Shown piece by piece: positions 48,788 to 60,636 of a DNA stretch of 64,000 bases. The translations under genes were made by a program, and so were the position numbers. The notes below the pieces were generated by a model. That model did no database searches. It saw nothing but the letters and a program-made list of their open reading frames with translations, and was not told where the DNA came from. The DNA comes from Prionace glauca (lineage: Eukaryota > Chordata > Chondrichthyes > Carcharhiniformes > Carcharhinidae), in assembly GCA_037974335.1 (NCBI GenBank), contig CM075724.1, positions 72,038,850-72,102,849 of the forward strand, read 5' to 3'. The stretch's first letter is position 1. Each line of letters starts with the position of its first letter.

Positions 48788-49002
48788 CATTTCAAGCTGC
48801 AATTGAAAAAAAAGCGGGAAAATGTAACAATGCAACGAATTATTAAGCGAATGGAGGGAGAAACAGTAAAAATTATTTCAGGTTAATTGCCAGCAAAACT
48901 GAAATAAATTATGAATCTAATCGTCTTGCTTTGAGACATGCTAAATAAGTAAAACAGGCGCGTATATGGAGGGAGGGAATAATTGAAAACAAAAATAATT
49001 GG

Positions 49003-49098
49003 TTCTGCGATAAGGCCTGGATGGGATTGTGGTCTGTGCAGACTCAATGGGCCGAATGGCTTCTTTCTGTACTGTAGGGTTTCTAGGATTTTATGTAT
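49003..49098 (+). repeat. SINE tail fragment (GGGCCGAATGGC type)
   Basis: GGATGGGATTGTGGTCTGTG, GACTCAATGGGCCGAATGGC and TACTGTAGGGTTTCTAGG. Confidence 0.8.
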
Positions 49099-49099
49099 C

Positions 49100-50490
49100 C
49101 CATCCTTGATATTGGTAAAGTTTAAAGTGATACTAAATGTTGTTTTCATTATCTTAAATCTATGCCTTCTTGTTACTGATTCCAAAACTAAGGGGACAAA
49201 AAAAAGTTCCTTCCCTTCTATCCTATCTATGAGGCGGCACAGCGACACATTAGATAGCACTGTTGGCTCAGTACGCCAGGGACACTGGTTCAATTACCCG
49301 CTTGAGTCACGATCTGTATGGATTTTCCACGTTCTTCCCGTGTCTGCGCGTCTTTCCCCCGAGTGTTCTTGCTTCATGCCACAGTCCAAAGATGTGCGTG
49401 TTATATCGATTAGCCATGCTAAATTGTCCGTTTGTGTCTGGGGGCGAACTCGGGTAAATGCATGGGGTTATAGGGTTTGGGCGGGATTGTGATCATTGCA
49501 GACCCGATGGCCTCAATGGCCTCCTTCTACACTCGAGGATTCTATGGTTCTACCTCCTTCTCAAATTTGCATACCTCAATCAAGTCCCGAATGAACCTTC
49601 TCTGCTCCATGGAGACCAATATCATCCTAACTAGTCTTTATTTAAGTTTAAACCCTCCAGCCCATGCAACATCCTGGTGCATATCAGCTGCATCTCCTCT
49701 TTGAGATCGCATCTGTCATATAGCCTAGCGGCCATAAGAGCACACAGCATTCTCGCTGTGACCGAACGACCATTTGATAGAGCTTCATCACAACCTTCCT
49801 GCTATTATGTTCCATGCCACGGATAAAAGAGCCAATTAATCGAACTGACCTTTTAAGCACGATATCTCCCTGTCTTGCCTCCAGACCCGATGCATATCCA
49901 TCCGATAAGTGGAAAAAGGTGGAACTAAATGTTGTGTTGCCTTCTTGTGACTGACTCCGTATTTGCAAAGCTCTGCCCGGCTAACCAGCTCATCTCTACC
50001 GCCGTGCAATCTAAGATTTCCTTCCTCACTACTTAGCAACCATTACTTTATGCGTCCATTGCCAATTTACTGAACTCGGAACATTCCCACCTAGATCATT
50101 GATGTGCAAAAAGAAATATAGGATCCGGCACCAATCCCTATGTTACAACACTGGACACAGACTTCTGGTCACGAAAACAATATTCGATTCCCACCGTCTG
50201 ATATCTGCCACTAAGTCAATTTTGATTTCCAGCTTGCCAAATTGTCTTGGATTTCATGGACTATTACCTCTTTGATCATTTTTCCTTGATGGGACATTGT
50301 AAAACGCCTTAATGAAGTCCATGTAGAGTATATTAGCTGCCCTGTCCCCATCGACACGCCCACTCACCAACTCGAAACATCTTGATCGACGTGACTTACC
50401 GTTGACAAATGGTGAATCACCAAGCCCTAGTTGTCTAACCCTTGCCTCCCCAAATAGAGACTAATTATGTCCCTCATATTTTTCTAAATA
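49100..50490 (-). mobile_element. Degenerate CR1-like LINE, interrupted by a SINE
   Basis: Pieces in - orientation: SVTRRHRFKIMK near 49150, the MEQRRFIRDLIEV region near 49600, then RT-region remnants between 49850 and 50460 (on the + strand the FMDFIKAF-type block near 50310 and the SVVTRSL-type block near 50160). A SINE at 49228-49552 lies inside. The reading frame is heavily broken. An old insertion. Confidence 0.6.
49228..49552 (+). repeat. HE1-like SINE inserted in an old CR1
   Basis: Near full length: head GGCGGCACAGCGACACATTA, B box near GGTTCAATTACC, core GCCACAGTCCAAAGATGTGC, tail GCAGACCCGATGGCC and GAGGATTCTATGG. Confidence 0.85.
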
Positions 50491-50742
50491 ATTTCCTGCC
50501 ATGTTAAATTCTCTGACATGTAATGACTTGCGATTAGCAACTGAAAACCAGATACTGAGCATAACAACTTACCTGTCTTATCATGCAGGCAGACATAGTC
50601 CTAGTATGCCTGATCTCGCTGTCATTTACATCTTGCCGGTTGTCACTGGCCCTCCTCTCATCTCCATCCCCTCTGCGCCCCCATGTTACCCGTATGCTTA
50701 TCAGAACCAAGTTTCCAACTAGTTGTTTGGTTGCTCACTCAC

Positions 50743-50785
50743 GCCGCCCCCCCCCCCCCCCGCCCCGCCACCCCGCCAACCCCCG
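50743..50785 (+). repeat. C-rich simple repeat
   Basis: A run of about 17 C followed by GCCCCGCCACC units. Confidence 0.8.
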
Positions 50786-51196
50786 TAGATATCATTTCTT
50801 CATTTTCTACTCAGTAACATTCTTCTTATCGCATTTGGCCGAGAAAAAATAACATCGAATTCCAAAATGTCACCACAGCCCTGATACAATTAACTATTGA
50901 CTGTCACTAACTAAGATTGTTAACGATTTTTATGGTCCTAGAGGTTCCCTGCACAGATTATTGCGAACTCTGATGTGCGTGTAACTTTACTCCAACACCG
51001 AAGAAAGGACATCGAAAAGAAAGCGCATACCAATATTTTGAAAGGAGCTTCAATATTCTTTCCCTCAGTCAAAGAATGGCCATGATTTGTAATTTATTTA
51101 TGTTTAATATACGTCTTACGCAAATCATAGCATGAGTGACCAAGGAAAATGTGTCAACGTCATGCTGATTTTTGCCAGGTTACTGCAATTTCCTAC

Positions 51197-51376
51197 CTCC
51201 ATGAGGTAAAAGTTACACCTGCCTTTACATGACGCTCCAGCGCTCGCACGTCTTTTACAAACTGTGTGAAAGCCATAGACAGTGAATTTTACTTTCCTTG
51301 TCCGTTCCTCCACAATTATCGAGGAAGAACCATGTCGTCCCCCGGAACCATGGCGGGGAATTTTGTGACGCTCTGG
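51197..51376 (-). CDS. Possible exon of unknown function, - strand
   Basis: Following TTAATTGCAG on the - strand, a 180-base phase 0-0 open stretch ends CATGGAG|GTAGGA. It encodes 60 residues, basic, with four cysteines in the second half and FTVYGFH, which shares TVYG with tail exon 6b. It lies downstream of the - strand membrane exon. Both splice sites are fair, but no family is recognised. Confidence 0.18.
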
Positions 51377-51958
51377 CTGCAATTAATTGTGAGAGCTATA
51401 ATAAGCAAGTCTGACGATCATTATGATAAACAAGCCTGATTTTCGTTTCATGTTATAAAATCCCCATTGGATACTTGTTGTATAATTGTGAAGTATTTCG
51501 TTATTGATGAATTAGGAGAACGGAAACAATTTGATATATGGAACGTTGTCTTCAATATTTTATTCAATCTCAAAACTTATGATATAACGCATTCATCTTC
51601 AATAATAATTTAGCTGGATGTATTTGCATGGCGGCACCGCGGAAAAGTAAATCAGCCTGTTAAACGTTAATAGACTGATTTACGTTAAGAGTTGCACAAT
51701 CGAAGTAATTGGACCACGACATTCACAGTTGCTGAATTTTGGAGATTGGACAGATAAGAAGAAAAATCGTTTGCAAGGCCACGATCGGAGGTGCTCCGAA
51801 CCACATTGCGAGGACATGGTTGATATTTTGAATCATTAGTTTTTTTTTTATTTAGCTCATTATTTAATTATGCGACTAACATATTCTAAGAAAAGAGCCA
51901 CGTCAACTAACAAAATACCAGTTTATGTTGACAATTATTCCAAGCAGCGATATTATGT

Positions 51959-52514
51959 AGAACATACAGAACTACAGCACAAACAGGTCCTTCGGTCCAC
52001 GAGTTGCCCCGATCACATCAACACCTACCAATCTATAGACCTATCTATAACCTCCAATCCCATCAAACCCCATATACTCATCCAGAAGTCTTTTAAAAGA
52101 CCCCAGCGAGTTCGCCTCCACCACCACTGACGGCAGCCGATTCCATTCACTCACCACCCTCTGAGTGAAAAAATTACCCCTAACTTCATTTCTGTACTTT
52201 CCTCTCCGCACCTTAAATCTGTGTCCTCTCGTAGCGACCATTTCAACCCGGGGAAATAGCCTCTGAGAATCCACCCTATCTATTCCTCTCAACATTTTAT
52301 AAACTTCTATCAAGTCGCCTCTCAACCTTCGTCTCTTCAGAGAAAAGAGTCCCAGCTCCCTCAACCTAACTTCATAAGGCATGCCTCCCAGTCCAGGCAA
52401 CATCCTTGTAAATCTCCTCTGTACCCTTTCAATAGCTTCTACGTCCTTCCTATAGTGAGGCGACCCCAACTGCGCACAGTACTCCAAATGAAGCCTGACA
52501 AGGGTCTTATAAAG
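51959..52514 (-). mobile_element. CR1 LINE 3' fragment H
   Basis: A - strand fragment from the C-terminal pol region (EYCAQLGSPHYRKDVEAIE) to GGYR and the CR1 tail at 51959. It is open over 148 residues and truncated at 5'. Confidence 0.9.
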
Positions 52515-54142
52515 TCACAAAGACGGTCACAAAATATTCATATTGCAGGCGACCCAAAAATAAGTGAATCAACGTTGAATATGAACAAGACGGGAACACG
52601 ATTTTCTTTTTTTAAAATTCAGGAAGGAAAAAGGGTTATTAGAATAGGAGGGAAAGTGACTTTGGGTATTATTATGTCAGGTTAGTTATGATGTGATTGA
52701 ATACCAGGAAACACTAGATGTGCTGAATGTAATAATTCTGCCCATGTGCCTTATAATCTAAAACTAAAATCAGGTAATCTTCAAGTTCAGGAATTAAATA
52801 CTAACATCTAAAAAATGGCTGCAACGTTAAACTTGCCCCAAGAAGAGCTGCTAGGGTCATGGTAGCCATGCCCGTGATAAGTGCGACACAGGACGATCCT
52901 CACAGAAGAAATCAAATGGATCATTTGGCAAGACAGCCATATAGTGACTGTACCCATTCCATCCAACGAGATAAATAACTTTCTGTTACATGTAATCGGT
53001 TTTCAGGTTCGTTTTCAGGTCGCAAGCCAGATGTTTCAGTCTTGACATTTGCTCCTTAACAAGAAATTGTGCCTCCAACGTCACAAACGAATGAAAGACA
53101 CAAACAATCTCGTCAATATCTGAATCAACGAAACGAGAGAAAAACAAACTTGGATGTATTAAATCGTTTGAATAAGTTTGACATTTTAACCACTGTTACA
53201 TCCGTTGTCTTCTTTTGTAACCAACAGCATTCCTGTGAATAACATTCGCATTAGCAGTAAATAAATTGTCACCATTACGTCAGCATATGGCATCACATTC
53301 TAGATTTTAATTAGTAAGACATGTTTCCGCAGTAGATGTTCTAATTTTGAATGCGCACGATATTAGTCTTTGTGAAAAAAATGCGTCAAGTAATACAATT
53401 AAATTAATATTTGTAGGTTTTGCAGCTGATACGAAATGAATAAACGTCAAATAACTCTCGGTCATGTCTATAAATGAACACAATACGGTGATAAATTAAA
53501 AATGTTAGAAGAGAAGCTGTTGTGGATAAGTAAATTTTTGTTCTCAGCTTTTTACTTTAATTGGTTAAAACAACACCTTTATGATGTGTTTTTTTCGGAA
53601 ACTAAGAACTTGATTAACGTATGTGTAAAGTGGACGATTCTACCAAAAGTGTTTTCCAAAATAGTACAGCAATTTTCACTGTTCCTCGTGTATTTCGACA
53701 TTGTTCCACAACTATTTATTTATATAATTACCTTGCTGTCACGCTATGAGGAATAGTTCACAATTAAGATGAATTTCTCCTCGAAGATAACATGACACTC
53801 TTTGATAGCTCAGGTAAATTTAGAGTTGAAGCTTTCGCTTTAATGATTAGCAATGAACAATGCACAAAGATGCTCGTATGCAATATTTTTTTTAAAGAAC
53901 GCATCTGTTTAACAACATTGTACAAAATTCTGATAAAAAAGAGTTTTTCATTGTCAAACTGTACATATTACATGACGAGGGTGCCTCAAAATGAATGGCG
54001 CTGCGCTAAACGAAGGAAACAATCACTCAGGATTTATGTTAGTGAAAAGTTTCAACATGGAATGTGTTCAGATGCATTGAAGTTCAACTTTATTCCTAGC
54101 TTTGCAAATAATTTTCAGCATTTACCATTAGTGCATCTCCTA
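52515..54142. other. No gene recognised
   Basis: AT-rich sequence on the downstream side of the - strand membrane exon. I found no ITIM-like tail exon on the - strand here. Confidence 0.4.
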
Positions 54143-54440
54143 AATAGCACTGCTGTCACACCATGCCATGGACCTGGGTTCAGTTCCCACATCGGGTCAC
54201 TATCATTGTGGAGTATGCACATTCGGTGCCTGTTTGCGGGTTTCCTCCAGGTGGTCCAGTTATTTCCCACTATCCAAAGATGTGGGTTTTCGGTTGATTA
54301 GCCAATGCTAAAATGCCCATTTTGTTAAAGAGGGCCAACAGAGTAAATGCAGGGGTTTAATGGGATAGGGGTTGGCTGGAATTGTCAGTGCAGGCTCAAG
54401 AGGCCCAATGGTCCCCTTCTGCACTTTAGGTACCCTATGA
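54143..54440 (+). repeat. HE1-like SINE, diverged
   Basis: The B box region is CTGGGTTCAGTTCCCAC, the core CACTATCCAAAGATGTGGGT, and the tail GGCCCAATGGTCCCCTTCTG. Confidence 0.8.
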
Positions 54441-54481
54441 CTACATGCGGTGTGCAAGCTGTTGTACAGTGAGGTTTTGTT

Positions 54482-54770
54482 TTAGTTTAGTTTATTGATT
54501 GTGTCAAGAAGGCTTATATTAACCCTGCAATGAAGTTACTGTGTAAATACCCTCGTCGCCACACCCTGGCACCTGTTTGGGCAGACAGAAGGAGAATTTA
54601 ACTGGGTCAATTCACGTAACGAGCACAACTTTCAGACTGCGGGATGAAACCAGAGGACACAAAGGAAACCCACGCATACACGAGGACAATGTGCATACTC
54701 CACACAGACGGTGAGCCAAGCCGGGAATCGAACCGGGATCCAAGGCACTGTGAGGAAGCACCATGGGCGA
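54482..54770 (-). repeat. tRNA-derived SINE, TAACTTCATTGCAG type
   Basis: On the - strand from head (near 54770, GGGAATCGAACCGGGATCC in antisense) to tail (GCAATGAAGTTACTGTGT and TTTAGTTTATTGATT near 54482). It ends about 45 bases from the - strand membrane exon. Confidence 0.85.
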
Positions 54771-54814
54771 AAGGCGCAAATGTTCTATTACTCTGTAATA
54801 ATGTTTTTTCTTAC

Positions 54815-54920
54815 CTTTAATACGGGCGCCTTTTGAAATGGACCACAATGATTGCCAGAATGAGAATCACGATGAATCCTAATACAAAACGAGGAATCAG
54901 AGCAACGTGGAGCCTATGAA
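54815..54920 (-). CDS. Transmembrane exon of the - strand paralogue, with immediate stop
   Basis: On the - strand CTGTATGTTAG precedes a 106-base exon that joins in phase 1 to the C1 exon at 61935-61627 and is followed by AG|GTAAGA. It reads VHRLHVALIPR and then 16 hydrophobic residues (from FVLGF to AIIVV), HFKRRPY and TAA (54819-54817). An arginine lies about six residues into the membrane run, as in NKp30, where an arginine pairs with CD3-zeta or FcR-gamma. The KRR anchor aligns with that of the + strand gene, but the frame ends five bases before the donor, so no ITIM tail can be read. Either this is a short-tailed adaptor-using member or the end of a decaying gene. The start phase and hydrophobic run support a real exon; the functional reading is inference. 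Confidence 0.65.
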
Positions 54921-55589
54921 CTAACATACAGGAATTATAGGAATCGTCAGTTCATTGTAAGTGGCATGTTTCGGCTACAATAAAACAAGACAGACAAATT
55001 TATAATTTCAGTGTCTCTAATTGCAATAGGATTGACATCCTGCTTGTGAATTTTGCATCAAGAAGGGAATAAAATATTTATGCTCCGCCATACGTTCCCA
55101 TTGCATTGCGTTGAGTTAACATCGTAAGTCGAAGGATGAAGGAATCAGTCGGCATGAAATCATCTATGCTCCATGATTTGCCAAGTTCAGCAAATCCAAA
55201 CAAAATGCAGTTATGCCTCAAAGACACGTCTTATTTATATCCAACAGAGTAATCATTTGCTAGTTACCGAATTACAAGATCACTTTTTTGCACTTGAAAT
55301 ATTGACCTGTCCCCCACACAACACCGTACAACCCCATGTAATATTCCTCACTTTACCTTGAAAAGTACAGCTGTAGAATACTTTATTTTTGGTAAGAAAC
55401 ATAAATGTTCGTGGAACTAAGGTCTTAGTAGGCTTGGTGGAATTAGCTGTTTTTCTTTGTCATGCGCAATTTATGCGCATAGTTGAAAATAAAATGATTT
55501 GAATTGTTACATGTTTTGTTTTCAGCATGTGGATCAAATTATAGGCTTCCAGAACTTTACTAAGAATGGTAAATTGTGTCCGCAAAATG

Positions 55590-56181
55590 ACGCATGGTTA
55601 GTAAGTTTGCAGATGACACCAACATTGGTGGCACCGCGGACAGTGAACGCAAACTTCAGCGACGATCCTCATCAACTTTTACAGATGCACCATTGAAAGC
55701 ATTCTTTCTGGTTGCATCACAGCTTGGTAAGGCTCCTGCTTTGCCCAACACCGCAAGAAAGTACGAATGGTCGTGAACGTAGCCCAATCCATCAGGCAAA
55801 CCAACCTCCCATCCATTGACTCTGTCTACACTTCCTGCTACCTCTGCAAAGCAGCCAGCATATTTAAGATCCCCACGCATCCCGGACATCTTCTTTCCAC
55901 CTTCTCTCTTCGAGCAAACACAATTCAAACGTTTGAGGCCAACCAACCGACCAACCGACCGACACCAGGACAGTTTCTTCCTTGTAGCGGTCAGACTTTT
56001 GAATGGACTTATCTTGCAGTAATTTGATCTTTCTCTATACCCTAACTATGATTGTAACACTACATTCTGCACTCTTTCGTTTCCTTCTCTCAGAACGGTA
56101 TGTTGTGCCTGTATGGCGCAAGAAACAATACTTTTCTCTGTATATCCATACATGTAATAATAATAAACATATCAAATCAAA
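55590..56181 (+). mobile_element. CR1 scrap joined to an L2-like LINE 3' end
   Basis: The first 70 bases read SKFADDTNIGG, the CR1 catalytic block. From about 55665 the sequence is L2-like: INFYRCTIESILSGCITA-type, QSIRQTNLPSIDSVYTS, CKAASIFKIPTHPGH, then the L2-like 3' UTR and tail with TACATGTAATAATAATAAAC and ATCAAATCAA. The L2 part is broken by small shifts but complete at its 3' end. Confidence 0.7.
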
Positions 56182-56289
56182 ATACTATTTTCCACTGCAT
56201 GCACGTGACCAGCTATCTATTTATTTCTGTAATTTATAACCTTCATATTCACTATTTACGCCATTACTAATCTTAGCATCCATTGCAAA

Positions 56290-56360
56290 CGTACCCCCCA
56301 CTGTCCCCTCCAAACCACCACCACCACCCCCCCCACCCCCCTCCACCACCCCCAGCCTGC
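56290..56360 (+). repeat. CCA/C-rich simple repeat
   Basis: ACCACCACCACCCCCCCCAC-type sequence, about 70 bases of nearly pure C/A. Confidence 0.75.
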
Positions 56361-56389
56361 CATAATCATCTACAAAATGTATGCATTTA

Positions 56390-56740
56390 ACAATAAGGAA
56401 AACAGCACTGAACTCGACACAGGCCTCCAGTCACTTAAGCGGCCTTCCAACATTACCCGTTGTGTCCTATATTACGCCATAAGTTTCGGATTCAACTCAC
56501 CAAGTCCCCTGAACTCCATATGCTTCAAGCTTATAATTCAATCTCTCATGTGGGATCTTATCAAAGGCTTTGCTGAAATTTATATAAACAGCATTACCTC
56601 CACTCCCCTCATCCACTCCTTCGATCATATTTTCAAACAAAAAACTGTCAGATTTGTTACGCATAACTTCCCTCTGGCAAAGCCGTGCTGACTATCCCTA
56701 ATTTACCAGAGAACATTATTCCAGTTCTCTGCTTTGCTGG
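56390..56740 (-). mobile_element. Degenerate CR1-like RT fragment
   Basis: On the - strand it reads QHGFARGKLCVTNL, then a decayed FSKAFDKIPHxRL block near 56560, as in the CR1 RT. Frames are broken and no 3' end is present. Confidence 0.55.
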
Positions 56741-57205
56741 TCATTGATAATACCACAATGCCTCTTCAGCAATACCAACGCATCAGGTTAAATGAACGTA
56801 GCAACTTCAAAAATTGAATAAGGGAGGCCGGTAAACTTTGCACTCTCTTGGCCGACTGGGTTGGCATGTAACAGTCCCAGCAGAGTGACGCCCCTGAGCT
56901 ACAATGAACGAAATTTAATACGGAGTTATGCAGCAACCGAAACCCTCTTCTCACATGATAGAATTCTGACGAAGAATTTCCCTTTTTACATCTGCACCTA
57001 TTGCATGGATGAAAGAAATTTGTGAAGCACCATTGTTTTTATATCCCATACGAGAGGATTGTGCATTGGAATTCCCGAGGCATCAGCATGATGATGAATG
57101 TTTTACTTGATATCAGGAATTTACTGATTAAATTTTGGGAATGCGAGCTTATTCTCAAATGTAGGGATAGTTGCAGACTGAAGGATAACACGCATCAAAA
57201 CAGGA

Positions 57206-58374
57206 ATAGAACATAGAACATAGAACATTACAGCGCAGAACAGGCCCTTCGGCCCACGATGTTGCGCCGACCAGTTACAAAACAATGACCCACTAGCCTA
57301 AACCAATCCCTTTTCATCCATAAACCTATCCACAGACCTTTTAAACGCCCCCAAACTAGGTGCATTTACAACTGCAGCTGGCAGGGCATTCCAGTCCCTC
57401 ACCACCCTCTGGGTAAAGAACTTACCCCTGACATCTGTCCTGTAACTACCCCCCCTTAATTTAAAATCGTGCCCCCTCGTGCTAGCTTTCTCCATCCTAG
57501 GAAAAAGGCTATCACTATCTACCCTGTCTAAACCTCTAATCATCTTATATGTTTCAATGAGATCCCCTCTTAGCCGCCTTCTTTCCAGCGAAAACAACCC
57601 CAAATCTCTCAATCTCTCCTCATAGGATCTCCCCTCCATACCAGGCAACATCCTGGTAAACCTCCTCTGCACCCTCTCCAAAGCCTCCACATCCTTCCTG
57701 TAATGTGGGGACCAGAACTGCACACAAAACTCCAAGTGCGGCCGCACCAGAGATGTGTACATTTGCATCATGACGCTGCGACTCCTAAATTCAATCCCCC
57801 TACCAATAAACGCCAAAACTCCGTATGCCTTCTTAACAATCTTATCCACTTGATTCCCAACTTTCAGGGATCTATGTACACATACACCTAGATCCCTCTG
57901 CTCCTCCACACTATTCAAAGTCCTCCCGTTAGCCCTATACTCAACACATCTGTTATTCCTACCGAAATGAATTACCTCACACTTCTCCACATTAAATTCC
58001 ATCCGCCACCTCTCAGCCCAGCTCTGCAACCTATCTAAGTCATCCTGCAAACTATGACACCCTTCCTCACAATCTACCACACCTCCGACTTTGGTGTCAT
58101 CAGCAAACTTACTAATCCATCCAACTATACCCTCATCCAGATCATTAATAAAAATTACAAACAGCAGTGGCCCCAAAACTGATCCCTGAGGCACACCACT
58201 TGTAACCGAACTCCATGACGAATATTTCCCATCAACCACCACTCTCTGTATCCTATCTGCTAGCCAATTCCTGATCCAATTACCTAGATCACCCCCAATC
58301 CCATACATCTGCATTTTCTGCAGAAGCCTACCATGGTGAACCTTATCAAACGCCTTGCTAAAATCCATATACAA
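57206..58374 (-). mobile_element. CR1 LINE copy G in the intron of the - strand paralogue
   Basis: An open frame of 361 residues starts at YMDFSKAFDKVHHGRLL and includes SGVPQGSVLGPL, FADDT and the whole C-terminal region to MDEKGLV. The 3' end with repeated TTCTATG is at 57206. It is almost identical to copy A. Just beyond its 5' break, 58430-58622 carries an upstream CR1-related segment in the opposite orientation. Confidence 0.92.
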
Positions 58375-58429
58375 TGGTAACACACAGCTTAAACGGAGGG
58401 AGAATTTTCAAGAGGTTTTAACGGCATGA

Positions 58430-58622
58430 TGTTAAGCTGCTTTGGGATGCCTAAGAGATTTCTAGACTGTAGATGACGATGATAAATAGAAAAAAAGAAA
58501 TCATGTAAAGCGCTGACAAATCACGCGTTGTTCTTCTGATGCGCCGATATGTAGCATTACCGGCATCAGCTTTTTGCAGGAATGAGAGGAGGCGCAGTTG
58601 CAGAGTAAAGGTTGAGGGAAAT
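58430..58622 (+). mobile_element. CR1-related 5' segment, shared with the 5' side of copy F
   Basis: About 190 bases match, inverted, the stretch at about 32530-32745. Both hold the TTTGGGATGCCTAAGAGATT block, an A-rich NRKKEIM segment, SADKSRV and NERRRSCRVKVEGNV (DERRRSC in copy F). The piece is oriented opposite to copy G next to it. It may be the inverted upstream part of the same insertion or a separate fragment. Confidence 0.6.
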
Positions 58623-58880
58623 GTGTTTCCGCAGTGGCGTTTACACATCCTCCGCAAATCTCCATGGGTTTCCGTCGGTTGTTGCTGTTTCCTCCCACAG
58701 TCCGTAGGTATGCAGGTGAGATGAATTTTTAGGTATTGGATAACTTACCCCAGAAAACTGAGCGGATTACATGGATGGTGCAGTGGTGAGAGCTTGGGTG
58801 AGATAATTGGTCAAAGCACCGGTGTGGACTCCGAGGGCCGAATGGCCTTGTTTGCACTGTAGTGTTTCTGGAGGATTCTA
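58623..58880 (+). repeat. SINE, partial (HE1-like)
   Basis: TTTCCTCCCACAGTCCGTAGG core and GAGGGCCGAATGGCCTTGTT tail; the head is replaced by the CR1-related segment at 58430-58622. Confidence 0.75.
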
Positions 58881-58977
58881 AATGTCGCTCAAATAATGGC
58901 GACAGCTTCCATGTCAGGAAACACCGATGAATCAGCAAATGTTCCGAAGTGATAGATAACGTAATGACCAGTTCGGT

Positions 58978-59270
58978 GTGATGCGGTGGCATAGTGGTTA
59001 GGATTGCTGCCTCACAGCACAGGGGCCCCCGGGTTTAATTCCCAACTTTGAACAGTTATTGCATGTTGTCCCCGTGTCTGTGTGGATTTATTTTGGGTGC
59101 TCTAGTTTCCTCCCACAGTCCGAAAGACGTGTCTGTTAAGTGCGTTGGCCATGCTAAATTCTCCCTCAGTGTATCCCAGCAGGAGCCGGAGTGTGATTAC
59201 TAGGGGATTTTCACAGTATCTTCATTACAGTGTTAATGTAAACCGGCTAGTGATACAAAAAATAAAAGAA
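58978..59270 (+). repeat. tRNA-derived SINE, TAACTTCATTGCAG type
   Basis: The head is TGGCATAGTGGTTAGGATTG, the B box CGGGTTTAATTCC, the core TTTCCTCCCACAGTCCGAAA, and the tail TTTTCACAGTATCTTCATTA. Confidence 0.9.
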
Positions 59271-60636
59271 TAATTGTTTCATCTCGCAGCTAACTGAAAG
59301 CGGAGCACTTGGAGACTAAATATTTCTGGGTCATAGATTTTGTTTTTAAAGAAGTAATGTTCGTTGTTCCGGGCAATGAAGGTTTATTTATAATAGCGAT
59401 ACGAATGGTTACAAGTCCAAGAGATAAACAAGCATCAGAACACACTGTTAGAAGTATTGTCAAACCCGGCTCACCTCAAATTTAATGGTTCGAGCGAAAC
59501 GTATCGCACATTTAAAAGCCATTATAACAGGATAATGTTCTTGGGCGATTTTTATTTATGAATTGGTTCAGAAAGCCCAGTCGGGAAATATAGATTTCAG
59601 ACCGAGTTCATGAAATGCATTCAATAAACAATTCCAGAAAAATATGTTGGGATGCGATTTTCGAAGCAGACTTTGCTTGATTGCTCATCGGGTAATAAAT
59701 TAAATTCAGCCTAATTTATGTGAGTTAATGGAGAAGGGTGGTGACCATATGACAAGATTTGTTTTTTTTACTTGTGCGTGGATATGTTCAAAACAAGACC
59801 ATTACACTTGAAGAAAAATTATCTCCGAGAAGTGGCTCTCGTGCATTGGAAATTGGCAGACATAACAGTGTTCTGCAATAAAGGAATAATGATGAAAATG
59901 TGGAACGCATTTTCAATTAGCTTCACAGTAACGAAGTATCGTTATGAAAGTGAAAGAAAGGATTCCTGACAACTCGATTGGGGAGGTTGAATAGTGTGTT
60001 ACACAGGGAAAGACTCATGGAACAAATGATTTAGAGCACTTTTTCCCTAAGTTATCTCCAGTTCATTGAATTGTCGAAAAACGCAGAGAAAGTGGTAGCT
60101 TTAATACATTTGCAAACAATCTACTTCAATAAAACCGCTCTACTCTTTAGGTTGCCACAGATGTTGATTTGTATGCTTGTGTTATTCATAAAATAAATCA
60201 ATAGCTTATATTCAATGAGCAAGTGTAAGATTTTCAAGCTTTTTTAGCACCAGGAGAATTCTTGTTTTTTTTGATGGTGGGGGAGCGGGGGTGGGGGCTG
60301 TGGAAGTAGTTTCAGATTAGTCGCTATGGAATCAATCAATTTAATGTCTGGGTACTAAAGTGCACCATAATATGGGAACATGTTTAACCATCGACATTGC
60401 TCAAAATGATGGAGAAGCAACAAAAGGAAAATCCACGCGAGTAAATGTTGACAATCAAACTAATTTGTGTCCATTTGCAAGACAGAACTAGGAAGGAAAC
60501 TGATGCTTTTATTTTGACGGCAACATGATTATTTTATGCATCCATGGAAGTCTGAATATTGAAAAGTCTGAAGTATGTTTGGGTTTGTTACTTAATTATA
60601 TGTCGATTGCATTCGAGGGAACGCAGTGAAGAACAA
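59271..60636. other. Intron sequence of the - strand paralogue
   Basis: Between the C1 and membrane exons of the - strand gene. AT-rich, with a G-rich run near 60282-60300; no exon is recognised. Confidence 0.45.

Noticed and set aside
50743-50785. CRISPR-like or regulatory repeat
   Set aside because: It is a plain C-run with no spacer structure, and the window is vertebrate.
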